64,000 nt of DNA from Epichloe hybrida (GCA_019022495.1 JAFEKR010000040.1:310001-374000), one strand, 5' to 3'. Positions 1 through 13,565 are shown, numbered from the stretch's first letter. Program-made: numbers and translations. The notes: generated by a model from the sequence alone, not told the origin.

Positions 1-626
1 TTAAATAAATATCTAAATTATTTAAAAAAATACAAATACTATATTTAGATTACGCTTAAAATCCAATATATTTAAGATATATATACTACCCTTAATATTA
101 TATAATACATTATATTGTATTGTATTGTATTGTATTGTATTGTATTGTATTGTATTGTATTGTATTGTATTGTATTGTATTGTATTGTATTGTATTTTTT
201 TATATAATAAAAGTAATAGTAAATCTAAGAAAAAAGATATTAAGATAAAAGAACTTTTAAAAAGTATAAAAAAAATCATTCTATAAACTAAACTAAGAAT
301 TACTTTATTAAGGTATATAATATCTATAATAAGCTTACTTTTATAAATAAGCTAAAACTTTATAGATTTTTAAATAAATAACTAAATTATATATAAGAAT
401 AAGAATACTATAATTAAATCACTTAAAAAATCTACTATATAATGAATTTATATAATACTCCACTCTTTTTTTTCCCTAATAATACATTGTATTGTATGTA
501 TTGTATTATATTGTATTGTATTAAAAATACAATACAATACACAATACAATACATAGGGCAATACAATACAATACAATACATCGAAGGGCCAAAAAATACA
601 ATACAATACAATACAACAATGCTCTG
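1..626. mobile_element. Right part of a hAT-type DNA transposon (element V), truncated by the window start
   Basis: The right terminus ends in CAATGCTCTG at 617-626. Its reverse complement CAGAGCATTG is the same terminus seen on elements W and X. Inside it are two sets of pentamer repeats: 16 uninterrupted copies of TGTAT at 116-195, and inverted ATACA-phase arrays at about 524-617. The base after the terminus continues in the repeat of element Z, so V is inserted in Z; the expected 8-bp duplication is AATCTAAC at 627-634, but the left copy lies outside the window. No transposase is readable here, and the open frames at 22-279 and 442-627 are only translations of the pentamers. The hAT assignment rests on the shared terminus. 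Confidence 0.6.
116..195. repeat. (TGTAT)16 pentamer array
   Basis: Sixteen perfect, uninterrupted copies of the pentamer TGTAT. It is part of the subterminal repeat system of hAT-type element V; related pentamers TGTAA and TGTAG occupy the same place in elements W and X. Confidence 0.95.
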
Positions 627-1652
627 AATCTAACTAATAGAAGGTCTTCTAACGAGGTCTCTAACCACTAACGAAAGCTTCCATTATTAGACTAATTAAT
701 CCGACTGTCTAATAAGGCCTCTGACCGTTAAAGACCTCTCTAACTAACGATTCCTCTGACTTTTAAAGGGGAATCTAATGTATAGAAGGTCTTCTAAAGA
801 GGCCTCTGCTATTAACAAAAGCTTCTATTATTAGACTAATTAATCTAACTGTCTAATAAGGCCTCTGACTGTTAAAGATCCCTCTAACTAACGATTCCTC
901 TGATAATTAAAGAGGTCTCTAACTATTAGAAAGGTCTTCTGCTACGAATCAATTGATCAGACTGTTAACAAGACCTCTAATAACAACCCCCTTTGATGGA
1001 TAACCCTTTTGATTGATGGATTAATAGGTAGGGGGGCCTGAAAATCACGAATTTTTTTTTTATCTTATGATTATACTACTTCTTCCCCTTTTGTTGTTTT
1101 TTTTTTTTTTAGTTACTATTTTCCCTTTCCTAGGGGCTAGAAAAGGGAAAACAGTTAGGGAGGTGTTATGTGGCTAGAATTATGACCTCTTAAGACCTCT
1201 CTTAAGACCTCTCACAAGACCACAGGCCTCTAGACCTCGGCATTATCAGATCTATTGGCATCGCCGGATCAATCGGATCCCTAGTCATGTGACTATCTAG
1301 CTAGATAAAATCCCTAGATTCCCTCCCCTTTTATAGAAAATTAACTCTCCCTTTGTTGCCTTTAGCTTAGATTGTTTAATAGATAAGATAACCTAGCATT
1401 GTGTTTAACCTAATAAGATAAATTTAACCTGATATTAAAAAGAGACCTCTTTCGGCTTAGATCCTCGTGATGGATCGCAAATATCGCAGACCTAGATCCC
1501 ATTATCTAGGTTCTAGCTTCGATATCGTTAAATTCATTAGTATCGTTAGTATTATTAGCATCGTCAATATCATCGTTTTTATCGTTATCATTAGCTTTGT
1601 CATCGAGACCATCTTTTCCGTCGTTTTGGGGTGTTGTTTTTCCCCTGACAAA
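627..1652 (+). mobile_element. 3' portion of LTR-like satellite element Z, copy 1
   Basis: Positions 627-1168 match the end of the internal region of the full Z element at 14018-18172: fragments of the 144-bp satellite, the AGGGGGGCCTG block, then a purine-rich stretch. Positions 1169-1652 match its 3' LTR-like repeat at 17712-18172, starting TGTGGC and ending CTGACAAA. The left side is cut by hAT element V. The right end joins gypsy A in mid-polymerase, so Z copy 1 inserted into gypsy A. The LTR-like repeat contains the short open frame 1470-1748, present in all three copies. Confidence 0.7.
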
Positions 1653-4600
1653 ATATATTATACAAGGAAATTAAATCCTACTAACTTACTTTTAAGAAAA
1701 CTAGATTTTATAAGTAAGGTAAGGAAAGAGAAAGTAGTAACTACATAACTTCTTGCCTTTTTATTTAAATTTATAAATACTAAGAGATAGAAACACTATA
1801 GTAATATTATTAATGCTATAGGCTCTATAAAAACGTCACTTAATATAACTAATAGTTAGTTATAACAACGCTACAATAATACTACTAATATCTAGGGTTT
1901 TAAAAAATCATAACTTAACTATATTCCTAAAGAACCTAATAATCTAGATAACCTTAGAAAAGTTATATTAGTAGGGTTATTTAATACTTTTTATACTTCT
2001 ATTAATAAGCAATAAGCTAGCTATAGTAATACTATTAGTACCTAGTGTATGCATTGTTTATTGCTTAATTATTTTAATTTTCCTATTAGACTAGCTATTA
2101 CTAATAAGGATAGACTAGCATAGGTTATTACTAGCAAGTAGCAAGGGTGCCCCTTAAAAACATCACTTATCTATGTCCCTATAAGACTAAAAGTATTTAT
2201 TAAACTAATTACTTATAGAGATATTATAGCTAGGATCTAATCTATTTAAAGAACCTCTTCTAAGTTTAACTCTAACTTTCTAGAAAAGAGCTTAAAATTA
2301 AAACCCCTAATTTAAGTCTTATTATATAAAGCATAGTAAGGTAATAACTTTACTATAGCTTAATTAAAGTTACTTAAAAGCAGTAATCTAGCTATATCCT
2401 AGACATAGTTAATTAGACTCTCTAAGCTATTAATATTTAAGAATTATATTTTTATTCCTTTAAATATAAGAAAAGAAATTTTATTACTAACTTATAATAA
2501 TCCTATTACTAGGCACTAAGGAGTAAGTAAAACTCTTTATTAAATTATAAACTAATATTATTAGCTAATAATAAAGAAAGATATAAAGATACATGTTAGT
2601 ACTTACGTAAATTATTAGACTTTAAAACTAAGGCATTATAAACTATATAGTAAGCTAGCTATATTGCTAGTGCCTAATCGCCCCTTTTAAGAATTATTAA
2701 TAGATTTTATTACTAGACTTTTACTAGTAAAAGATTTAAATTAAACCTATAACGCAATTTTAGTTATTATTAACTATTTTATAAAATATAGTATTTATAT
2801 CCCTATTTTAACGTAACTAACTAGTAATAGGCTAGTAACTATGTTCTTAGAATATGTTTTTAGAGACTATAAAGCCCTAGAAGGTATTATAATAAACTAA
2901 GGTTTTATATTTACTAGTGGTTTCTAGATAACTTTTTGTTATCTTCTTATAATAAAGCAGCTACTTAGCATTACTTTTTACCCCTAAATAAATAGTTAGA
3001 TAAAACGTTTAAACTAAGTCTTAGAACATTATTTAAGGGCTTTTACTTATACTAAATAGACTAATTAGGTAAATAACCTATTAATAGCGTAATTCGCGTA
3101 TAATATAAGTAATTACTTAACGCATAGCTACACACTAGTAAAGGCATTATAAGGTTATAATCCTAGAGGTCTATAGTAAGTAATAGTAAATATCCCTTTA
3201 GTAAATAATTAAGCTAAAAGTAGGATTTTAGCACTAAGAGAGAAGCATACTATAATTAAGTAGCTTTTAAGTACTTATAGACTTAGTATAAAAAATATTA
3301 TAACTAGAAGAGAACTCTAATAAGGTTTAAAGTTAGTAACTATATTTTATTATTAATAAAAAACATTAACCTAAGACACCTAGTAAGAAGCTAGCTATAA
3401 AGTATCTAGGCCCCTATAAGATTAAAAAGGTAATTAGAAGTTATAGATTAGTATATTAATTAAAATTACTACCTAGGACTTAATTATATAATATATTTAA
3501 TATTACTAGTCTTAAACCTTTTAAAGGGGACTTAATTAATATAGAAGATATGCCCTTACTATAAGATACTATTAAAGATAATAAATAAGAGTTTAAAGTT
3601 AAGAGAATTATTTTACATTACTATAATAAAAGGCATTATAAATATCTAGTTAAATAGAAAGGCTATAATACTTTAGAGAATTCTTAGGTATTAAAAAGGG
3701 ATTTTATTACTAGAGAAATTATTAATAACTATAAGTAATAGCTAAGTAGTAAAGTTAATATAAGGTAATTATATTTTATAACTTAATATACTAAAGATAT
3801 TAGAAAATAAAGTTAATTTACTTAGATAACTTAAATAATCTATTATATAGCTACTAAGCACTTATCCCTTTATAATAGAGTTAGCCTCTAAGACTACTAG
3901 TCCCTTATTAATTAGTAGCTATAGGAGCTATAGAGGAAAAGGCCTTAGGAGTATCTTTATTATTAAAATCCCTCTCTTTATATATATAGACCTAAAGTGC
4001 ACTAAGGAGCTTAATAAAACTAATATATTTAGGTAAATTAATAGTATTTAGTATAAACTACTAGTATGTTAGTTAAGCATTAGCTATATATATTAAAAAA
4101 GCTTACCTTTAGGATATTCTAGGCTATAAAGTAAAGATAGTTTATAATATTAATCTAAGTCTCTAGATTTATAGTATTACTTAGTAATACTATTATAGTG
4201 TATTTATTATATTTTACCTTATAAGTAATATTAGTAAATATTTAAGTATAGTAAATATAACTACACTTATTAGAATTTTTATAAACTAGGATAGTATTCT
4301 ATAGCTTTTTCTTTACTTTTATAATAGGCTAGTAGTAAGTTAGTAGTAATCTAGTGTCTAGGAAATAGGATTATACTTACTTTATTTTAATAGTAATAGC
4401 TACCTTTAGAAGTAGCTTTAATAAGTTTAAATAGCCTATTATAAAGCTATATAATTTAAGCTAAAGTCTAGTAGTATATTAGTAATAACTAGGTAAATTC
4501 TAGTTAAGAGAGATATACTATAATATAGTTTTTATTATTTTAAAAGTAATAAGTATATTTTATTAAATAGCCTATTAAATATTAGCTATAAAGAAGTAAT

Positions 4601-5948
4601 AAGTAAGTAAAGAAGTTATACTTAAAGATTTATTATATTTAGCTAGGAAGGTTTTTTTATTAAAAAAAGAATCCTAGAATCTTATAGGTATTATTTTTTA
4701 GGAGGATATTTTATATTATTACTTACTAATAATAGCATATATATAGAATCTTTTTTAAAGTTATTTTACTAGTAGTAAGTTAGTAATAAAGACACTATAA
4801 GAATATAATAAACTTATAATAAGATTTTAGAAGAAGTTTACTTTTAAGAAGACTTTATAGGAGATTTCTTAGTTAATAAATCTTCTTAAGGTATTAATAA
4901 AGGTAGAGTTTAAGCATAAGACTTAGATATAGTAAACTAGCTATAAGTTAGCTATAATAGACTAGATAGGGAAGTTATACTAATAAGAGTATAAACTTAT
5001 AAGCTAAATAAGGGTAAGAAACTAAGATAAATAAGGATAGATAATAATAATAATTAGGGACTAAAAGAGGTTAGTAATTACTAAGTAATAGCAGTAAGAG
5101 AGCTATTACTTAGCTAGTAAGGGTAACTTATAAGGTTAAGGGATATTATAAAAGAAAGGAAAAGTGTAAAAGAGGGGAAAAATTAGTCTCTTTTATATTA
5201 ACCCTAGACCCCTTAAGTAATCTAATGCACTATATATAGGTAATTTATAAATTATAATAATAACCATTAGCATTACTAAACGCACATATGCCTAATAGCT
5301 ATAAGCTTATAGTGACTATAATATAAGCCCTCTAGTTAGACTATTTAGAACCCTAGCATTAAGTACCTTATTTATTTAACTAATTATAAAAATTAATATA
5401 GGTTATTTATATTGTTTTTTCTAGCTATGTAATAGGTAATAATATTTGTTTTACTATAGTAAAGCTATATATAGGCTACTATTAGAATATTACTAACTAT
5501 AATAAGGGGTTGTTTTTAATTAGTAGTATTATTATTATTATTTCTTTTTATTTACCTATGTGTCTAAATATAAGGTACTCTATCTTATTTTTCCTTATAA
5601 AGCTCTAATATAATAACTATGCCTTAAGTAAGTAGCTTATTTTATAATTAAGGTTAATTATATATAGAGGGGGTATTATATTAGGAGCGTAGAGGTTAAA
5701 GATAGGATATTTATTAAAGCAAGTCTTTAGAGAACCTTTAGGCTATATAAATAATAAAGAGGCTAGATAGCTATAAGATAGCTATATGCTTATAAAGTAA
5801 GGTATTTATTAAAGACTACGTATATTATTAGTGCTAGGTTAAAGATTAAAACCTTTACGCACCCGCCCTTAGCTAGTATTTATCTAGCAGCGACTGCGAT
5901 AGTCTTAGCCATTACTTCGTTCTTAACCTTTCGGTGCAAGCCGTGACA
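1653..5948 (+). mobile_element. 3' portion of a RIP-degraded Ty3/gypsy chromovirus (gypsy A) with its 3' LTR
   Basis: Colinear with positions about 29,443-33,730 of complete gypsy B, from just after the RNase H region to the end of the 3' LTR. The integrase zinc-binding region, integrase core and chromodomain remnants can be followed by comparison with B, but every frame is full of TAA/TAG. The 3' LTR is 5679-5948 (270 bp), ending GCCGTGACA. The element is cut on the left by Z copy 1. On the right it ends exactly where inverted gypsy C sequence begins, so A is inserted in C. Confidence 0.8.
5679..5948 (+). repeat. 3' LTR of gypsy A (270 bp)
   Basis: Same length and sequence family as the other LTRs in the window. 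The inner (left) half is strongly C-to-T / G-to-A mutated. The outer (right) half, from about 5860, is nearly unmutated and ends TTTCGGTGCAAGCCGTGACA. Confidence 0.9.
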
Positions 5949-6843
5949 ATTACTTACTATAAGTAAAAGAGAGATATTTTATTATTACTAGATATCTCTA
6001 GTATATATACTCCTAATATATAATTATAGGTAAATACTCTTTAATCTAGTTTATACCTAGAATTATCCCTTTATCTATATTAGTAATAAAGTAACTAACT
6101 TAGTAAACCTTTATAAATCCTATACTATTTTTTATTTTAACTAATTTTTTTAAGATTCCTTAATATAAAATTACTTTTTTACTTACACTCTCTAGTATTT
6201 TATTTAATTAGATTATATTCTCCTAATCCTTTTTTAATAATAATTTTAGATAAATTATTAAAAACTATATACCTATATTAAATAGCGCTTATATAGCTAA
6301 CTACTAGTTATTTTATTATAAAAATACTTATATTCTTATTTTATTATCTATAGAGTATTCTATAGTAAGAATATATTCCTAGGTTTATACTAATTAAACT
6401 AGTATTATATTAGGAGATATAGCTTTATTATTACTTTCTTTATACTTCTTAGTTATATACTTAGTACTTTTATAGGTAAAATAATCTAGTACTTAATAAG
6501 CTAGTAAAGTATACCTAGGCTTTTAATATTTATAGTATACTAGGGATAATCTTTTCTTTTAATTTTTACTTTATTACTATGCCTTATTTATAAGTAATAT
6601 AAAATAAGAGTATTATCTCTTTTTTTTAAAGTCCTAACCTTTTTTATTATTTTAGCCTAAACTTATTATAACCTTTACTTTCTTATCCTAGCCTTATAGT
6701 TAGCTTTAGGTTATTAAAATCTCTTAACTAATTATTTACTTCTTTATAGTGTTATTTAAGCTATTTAAAAAGATTATAATTCTTAGATATATATGGATTT
6801 CTTTAGGTAACTTAGCTTTTACCTTATTTTAGGCTTATATAAA
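5949..6843 (-). mobile_element. Internal fragment of inverted gypsy C, left of hAT W
   Basis: Reverse complement of gypsy B sequence (B positions roughly 26,940-27,840). It continues on the other side of hAT element W at 11,917. All coding frames are broken. The fragment lies between the 3' LTR of gypsy A and the W insertion. Confidence 0.75.
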
Positions 6844-7967
6844 CAGAGCATGTAATGTAATGTAATGTAATGTAGTTTTTGGGGTTTAGATGTAATGTGT
6901 AATGTAATGTTAGGGGAAAAAAAAAGTGGGGTATATTAAGATCTTATAATATTATATAGAATTTTCTCTTTAAGATTAATATAAACCTTTTTCTTATATA
7001 AACTTTATTAAATTTACTATAAATTTTTTAAATTTTTTATCCTTTTAGATTATTACTTATAACTTTAGGTATAGGGTATTCTTAGTAAGATAAATATATT
7101 ATTTAGATTCCCCTTTTCTTTCTCTATATAAAGTATTATTATAATACTAGTAAATCTTTTTTCTAGGTATTAATATAAATTTATTTAGGATTAATGTTTT
7201 ATTATAAGAATATACCCTATATATACTTTTAGAAATTATATTAAATAATATATTATAAATTCTAATAATTATATTAAAATTTTAAGAAAATTTATAAGAT
7301 TAGCTTTTATTTTTATTTATTATATATTAAAAAAATTATTTTAATATCTATTTTATTATAATTAATATAAAATATTTCTAATTGTTTTCTTTTTTTTTAT
7401 ATTTTTTTAAAAATTATTAGTTAAAGATTAATACCTTTTAAGCAAAGATTTCTTAATATATAAGTAATATAAGATAAATATAATAGAATTAGTATAATAA
7501 AATTATAAAAAACTTAATTTACTTTAAAATTATACTTTTTTATATATAAAGGATTTTTTATAAATTAAAATTAATTATTTCTAAGTAAAATTTATAAAAA
7601 AACTATAAATTAGGTAAATATATATAATTTAAAAGGTATAGTTATATTTTTTTAATTTTATAAAGCATATATAAAAAGTGGGTCCAAAAGTGGGTCCATA
7701 GTCATTTGATTGGTTTAATTGAACTGTTTAGTCAATTGCGTCATTTATGACCCACTTGCTTAGGTAAGTGAAAAAATTTTTAAGGAGAGGTATTCCCTTG
7801 CTTTCTCTTTTCTTTCTTTCTTCTCTTCTCTTTTTACCTTAGTAAATCAGAAAAAAACGTTTAGAAAAACCCATACATAGTAAAGCTAGTTACATCCATT
7901 TACTCTTGTTTTTGTAATCTTTTTACACCTTAAATAAGTTATAAAACCCCTAAAAAACAAAAATTAG

Positions 7968-8063
7968 AAAAATCAGAAAAAAAAATCGGAAAATCAGAAA
8001 ATCAGAAAAATTAGCGAAAATTAGGAAAAAAATCAGAAAAATCAGAAAAATCAGAAAAAAAAC
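7968..8063. repeat. AAAATCAG-type low-complexity repeat upstream of the hAT transposase
   Basis: Irregular repetition of AAAATCAG / AAAAATCAGAAAA just 5' of the transposase start codon at 8074, within element W. Possibly part of the element's leader. No function can be assigned. Confidence 0.7.
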
Positions 8064-8073
8064 CCACTTTACT

Positions 8074-10412
8074 ATGGATTCCTCTTTTCACCTCTCAGAT
8101 AACGATAACGATTCTGATGCTAGTATGCCTATCCCTTCTAGGCCTAGCTTACTCTCTAGGCCTAGCTAGGCTAGCCTAGCTTCAGGTCCTTCTCAAGCAA
8201 GTAATCTTCTAGGATTATATGAGAAAACCCTTGAAAATCAACAAGATTACGAGTTTTCTTCAAAAGCATATATTTTTACCCATAATTTATTTAATTATCA
8301 GTTATCTGATATTAAATATAATAAAGAAAGGGAAATTATATGCTTTTGTATGCAATCTAAATGTAATTTTACATTTAGAAGCAAAGCAAAGAGATTCCAA
8401 GCTTCTAATGGGGTTCAACACTATCGAATTAAGCACCTAGAAATTGCTACTTCTAAATTAGAAGAAAAGAAACCCGAAAAGATTATTAGTAAGTGTTTTA
8501 TTCTATTTATTTTGAATTTTAATTAATTAATTCTATACTAACTATAATCTAGTACCTGAAATTCCAGTAGTATCTACTCCTACAAATCAGTCTTCTTTAA
8601 CTTCCTTTTTTTAACAAAAAGACCTCGAAATCATACTATTTCAGAGGAATTTTCATCTGAAGAAGCGGTTATTCTAGTTATCAAATTTCTACTAGAAAAT
8701 AACCTTTCTTTTGCTATTATTAATAGCAAATCCTTTAAAAATTTACTAAATTATTATTCTAGGTAAGTTAACTTTTCCTATAACTATTATAGTTATTAGT
8801 TAAGTAAGCTAACTTATATAGAAATAATGATTTAGCTTCTTTACTTAGTCACTGAACAATAATACATAGAATAAATACTATGTATTATTCATCTAAGCAA
8901 AAAATCCTTTAACAAATCCAATATCAAATTAAACATCAAGGTTTAATTTCAGTTCAACTAGATATTTAGACTTCGTTTAATTCGAAGTCTTATCTAGGGG
9001 TTATTATAAGCTAGCTTAATCCAAACTTTAAGCTAGAATATAAGCTAATTAGTAAGTCTTTTAATTAGTATTAATTCTATTATTTACTAATTATTTTGCT
9101 TATAGGATTTGAATATCTATCAAATTCACATACTGGAGCTTATATTTACCAATGCTTTAATAATCTTATTAAAGACTATTACTTAGAGCCTAAGGATATT
9201 CTTAGGTAAGTTATTTCTTTAAATATTATAACTATTATTATGCTTTAATTCTAATTTATATATAGTTTTACTAGGGATAATGGTTCTAATAATAATACTT
9301 TTATAACTTCTTATATTAATAAGAGTTATAATAGTATTAGTATTGAACCATATGATATCCGATGTATAGCTCACGTTCTTAATATCGTAGCTAAGGATAT
9401 TATTACGAATTTTATTAAATCTACGTCTTCTAAGGAAGACTTAGAAAGTTTCAAGAATAGTGAATATCTTCACTATTCTACAGAAGAAACCTCGTATATC
9501 CAAGGGAATCCTGATTTTCAACAATTTAAATCCTTAGCAAATGGTAAGTAATTAATCTATTAATCTATTATTCTTTACTATTTTCTATCTAATAATGCTA
9601 ATTTTAATTATAGGTATACTAGGAAAGGTTAAAAGGATTGCTATTCTAATTAAGAATAATCAAGCTTTATATAAAACTTGGTTAAAATGCCTTAGAAAAG
9701 CAAAAACACAAGGTAACCTAGCTAAGAATTGTAATATTACGAAGATTCCTTTAGGTAAGTCTTTAATTCTTATTATAATTATAATTAATACTAATCTATT
9801 ATATTTATAGCCAATGAAACAAGGTGGAATTCAACCTATAAGATGATTAATACTTCTTTAGAGCTTAAAGAAGCTATTATTCTTCTTAATAGGGAAACTA
9901 ATATTGCTGCCCTTAAAGATGCTATGCCTACAACACAAGAATAGGCTGATTTAGCAACCTTAAGCAGCATATTAGAGGTTTTTCACGAACCTACTATTAT
10001 ACTTCAAAGCTAGAAGTATAATACTTTAGGTCTAGTCCCACTTTTTATTACTAAGATATATGAATATCTTAATAATATAAAAGAGGACCAAAAGGCTTAT
10101 AATAACCAGGTATTTGTCTATTTTACTTTCTTTTTAGTTATATTATACTAACTTATAAAATTAGAAACACGTTTATAATCCTTTTGGTAAGGTCTTTATA
10201 GCCTCTATAGATATTGGCTTAGAAAAGCTAGGTAATTATTTCCCACAAGATATAGGAAATAATTACCACTTTTATAAGCCTTATTTATATGCTATGTTAT
10301 TAGACCCTAGGCTTAATCTTATTACTATAAAAGATAAGCTTGGATTACAATCAAGAACAATTAAAAAGTTACTAGATAACTTAGAAAAGGATTATAATTC
10401 GTAAGTATAATA

Positions 10413-10443
<31 letters not shown>

Positions 10444-11140
10444 ACCTTAATACTAGGCTTCTTCCTACTTATAAGGAAAATCAGGCTAATTTAGGCCTAG
10501 GGCTAGGCTTAGATAATTCAGAGCCAGAAAATACCCAATTTCTAGTAGAAATTGGAGGGCCTATTCAGCCTAGAACCTTTTCTAATCCTCGACCTAAGCC
10601 TAAGTCTTCTAACCTCTATAAAGGGTTATTCTTAAATAAGAGGGATAAATCTATTCAAAAAACTCGAAAGAATGAAATCCCTACTTTTACTAACTTAGAA
10701 CCTAAAGAGGATAAAGTAAGTAAATATTTCTTCCTATTATATCTTATTATTATACTAATATTATAATAAAGGAAGATATCTTTAAATGGTGGGAAGATAA
10801 CCAAAAGTCTTTCCCTATTTTAAGCATAATAGCTAGAAGATATCTAGCTATTCCTGCTACTTCTAGTGCAATAGAAAGCACCTTTAATACTAGTGGGAAT
10901 ATTATTACTAAGCGCCGAACTTCCTTAAAACATTCTACAATTAAGGAACTAATTCTATTAAAGAATTAGGAAAAGGAAGATAATATTGCTACTAAGCAAT
11001 ATTCAGAGCTATATGACTATTATAGCTCTTATTCTGAGGATTCAGATACTATATCTTCTTCAAAGGAAAAAGAGAAATTAGATAAATCCCAAGATTTATC
11101 TAGTTCTTCTTCAGAAGATATATATTCTAACTTAGACTAA
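8074..11140 (+). pseudogene. hAT transposase (element W), lightly mutated, multi-exon
   Basis: DDE transposase of the hAT superfamily. Recognisable in order: a BED-like Cys/His segment in exon 1 (CFCMQSKCNF then HYRIKH, about 8340-8430); SEEF and LPF-like motifs (8640-8760); the first catalytic region SVQLDI followed by a stop where the family has Trp, then TSFNSKSYLGV (about 8950-9005); the second region FTRDNGSNNN (about 9268-9300) and CIAHVLNIVAKDI (9366-9405); RWNSTYKM (9820-9845); YAMLLDPRLNL (10,290-10,320); and the C-terminal dimerisation region YLAIPATSSAIESTF (10,838-10,885). The stop is at 11138-11140. Several short introns fit (8489-8552, one starting at 8763, others before 9268 and 9812). 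In-frame stops near 8167, 8611 and 8968 and a frameshift at about 8605-8620 break it. Most stops look like CAG/CAA/TGG changed to TAG/TAA, but it is far more readable than the retroelements around it. Confidence 0.88.
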
Positions 11141-11212
11141 GTAAATCTTTAGAAGGGTTTTTTCCTAGTTTAGTCTAGTTTTCCCTTAATAAAGATTTTT
11201 ATATTATTATAA

Positions 11213-11346
11213 CTATTGTTATCACTATTGTTATCACTATTGTTATCACTATTGTTATCACTATTGTTATCACTATTGTTATCACTATTGTTATCACTAT
11301 TGTTATCACTATTGTTATCACTATTGTTATCACTATTGTTATTACT
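11213..11346. repeat. 12-bp minisatellite (TTATCACTATTG)n
   Basis: About 11 near-perfect head-to-tail copies of the 12-mer TTATCACTATTG, followed by ATT/ATG-rich sequence to about 11,395. It lies in element W about 75 bp after the transposase stop codon. Confidence 0.95.
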
Positions 11347-11392
11347 ATGATTATTATTATTATTATTACTATGATTATTTTACTATTATTAT

Positions 11393-11580
11393 TATTTTAA
11401 AAAATATTAAAGAGAAAATATTTTTATGATATTAATATTTTTAAAAACCTTAAAATACTAAGTTATTAATAACTATAGCTTTTACTATAGTAATTTACTT
11501 ATAATTACTAGTATTTATATTTTATATATTTCTTTTCTATTTTTTTTTTAAAAAACTTTAACACTAATAATATTATAAAG
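11393..11580. repeat. Segment of hAT W shared, inverted, with X1 and X2
   Basis: Reverse-complement match to 13,790-13,990 in X1 and about 20,660-20,880 in X2. Distance and order from the terminus agree with W's right end being equivalent to the left half of X. This supports X elements being deletion derivatives of a W-like hAT. Confidence 0.75.
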
Positions 11581-11916
11581 TAATATAAGCTATTATAACC
11601 TAGTATAAGCTTATTTAAGCTAGTATAAGCTAAACTAGTATAAGTATTAAGCTATTATAAGCTATTATAAGCTTTATAAGCTATTATATATATATATATA
11701 AATACTCTCTTAATGCTTATAATTAAAGTAATTACTTAAAAGAGAAAAAATAAAAAATAATTACAAATAATTACAAATAATTACATGTAATGTAATGTAA
11801 TATTTAGGGGTAAGGTGTAATGTAATGTAATGTGTAATGTAATGTAATGTAATGTGTATTAAATACATTACATTACAAACATTACACAATGTAATGTAAT
11901 GTAATGCAATGCTCTG

Positions 11917-13004
11917 TATATAAAGGATTAAAATAATTAGTTATTCTTTTACCTAAGATTTAGTAATAACCTTATTACTTCTAAGTATCTTATACTTATA
12001 TCTATTATTCTAGTTTTTAACTATTCTAGAAAATCTACCTAGGTAATTAATAAATAATCTATATACCTATCTATAGCTATATAATATATTTACTATTACT
12101 TTATATTACTAGCTAGGTAGCTACTTATATATACTACCTTAGTTATATTATCCTTAAAGGTATAGTAATCTAATTTAAATAGTATATCTAAGTTTACTAA
12201 GAAATTCTATAGGCTTTTATATATTTCCCCTTTATATATAAGCATTTTTATTTACATTTTAATAAAACTACCTTACTATATAATTACTACTATATTACTA
12301 TAAACTATAGGTAAAATTATAGCTAATATTTAAGGGGTAATTATAAGTCTAGATTAAGGGGTAATTATAGGTCTAGTTTAAGGTCTAGCTAATCCTAGAT
12401 TTGCCTTAAGCTCTTTAATTTATACCTTTATCTATAAGACCTCTTATTTTCTCTAAAGGTAATATAGCTTAGATTATATAACCTTATAGCATTACTATAA
12501 TACCCTTTTTTCTTTAGTTATATTATCTATACCTTTACTTAAATTAGGATTAAGTAGCGTTTATTACACCCTATTATCCATAGTTTTAGATTATAGGGGT
12601 TCTTTATCTTCCTAATTATCTATAGCTTTATTATTATAAGGTACTAGTGTGTTTCTTATAGATCTTTAGAGTATTAGCTATATAATAATCTAGCTAATAG
12701 TTTATATCCTTAAAAAGGTTAAGAGAGATTAATTTATTATAGCTTATACTAAAAGGTTATAAATAAAGTAATAGCTAAGACTATTATAGTTACTACTAGA
12801 TAAATACTAGCTAGAGGTAAGTGTATAAAGGTTTTAATCTTTAACCTAGCACTAATAATATATATAGTCTTTAATAAATACCTTACTCTATAAGCATATA
12901 GCTATCTTATAGCTAGCTAGCCTCTTTATTATTTGCATAGCCTAAAGGTTCTTTAAAAACCTGCTTTAATAAACATCCTATCTTTAACCTCTACGCTCCT
13001 AACA
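11917..13004 (-). mobile_element. Inverted gypsy C, 5' part with 5' LTR
   Basis: Continuation of gypsy C after the W insertion. It is the reverse complement of the gag-side region of gypsy B. Its 5' LTR is at 12735-13004 (270 bp), read in reverse. The outer (right) end is TACGCTCCTAACA and is better preserved than the inner end. The following five bases AGTAT (13005-13009) would be one copy of the target duplication. The partner is not visible because the 3' end of C lies outside the window. Confidence 0.8.
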
Positions 13005-13479
13005 AGTATATAAATTCTAATATATAACCTTACCTAGAGTATTGCACTAAAACGTGTAGTGTAGTGTAGTATTTATAGTGTAGTGTAGTAACTACACTAT
13101 AAACTACACTACACTACAAACTACACTAACTATAAGGAAAAAAAAACTACACTACACTAACTATAAAAAAAAAACTATAATATATTACACTACAAATTTT
13201 TTTTCCTAAATTACACTAACTACAAACACTACAAATGTAGTATTAGACTTTTTATTAGTTATTAGTATTTATAAGGTTAAAAGAAAGCTAGTTATATAAA
13301 AGCTTTTATTATTACCTATTTTATTAAATTAGTTATAGAATTTATAATATTATATTATTTTTATAATTTTATTATAACTAAGTAAGCTTATATATAATAT
13401 TATACTTTTTTAATAATACTATTTAACTTAATACTTTATTTCCCTAATATAACTTAAAGAAAAACCTTCTTATTATATT

Positions 13480-13565
13480 ATTTACTATTTCTATAAATTA
13501 TTTTATATTTCTATAAATTATTTTATATTTCTATAAATTATTTTATATTTCTATAAATTATTATT
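13480..13565. repeat. Short tandem repeat of TATTTCTATAAATTATTT type
   Basis: Four to five copies of a roughly 20-bp AT-rich unit within hAT-like X1. The equivalent site in X2 (about 20,166-20,205) has only about two copies, so copy number varies between the two. Confidence 0.85.

Larger units (their letters stand above)
6844..11916 (+). mobile_element. Complete hAT DNA transposon W (5,073 bp) with 8-bp target duplication
   Basis: The left end begins CAGAGCATGTAATG; the right end, reverse-complemented, begins CAGAGCATTGCATTAC. The flanks carry a perfect 8-bp duplication TATATAAA (6836-6843 and 11917-11924), the size made by hAT transposases. The uninterrupted target is seen in gypsy B. Subterminal TGTAA pentamer arrays occur at both ends (about 6850-6912 and 11,785-11,910). 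The interior encodes a hAT transposase (8074-11140) and a 12-bp minisatellite. The host sequence is inverted gypsy C, so W is younger than C. Confidence 0.93.

Noticed and set aside
22..627. Frames of 61-85 codons at the window start
   Set aside because: Repeated Tyr-Asn-Thr-Ile-Gln wording comes from TGTAT/ATACA pentamers, not a gene.
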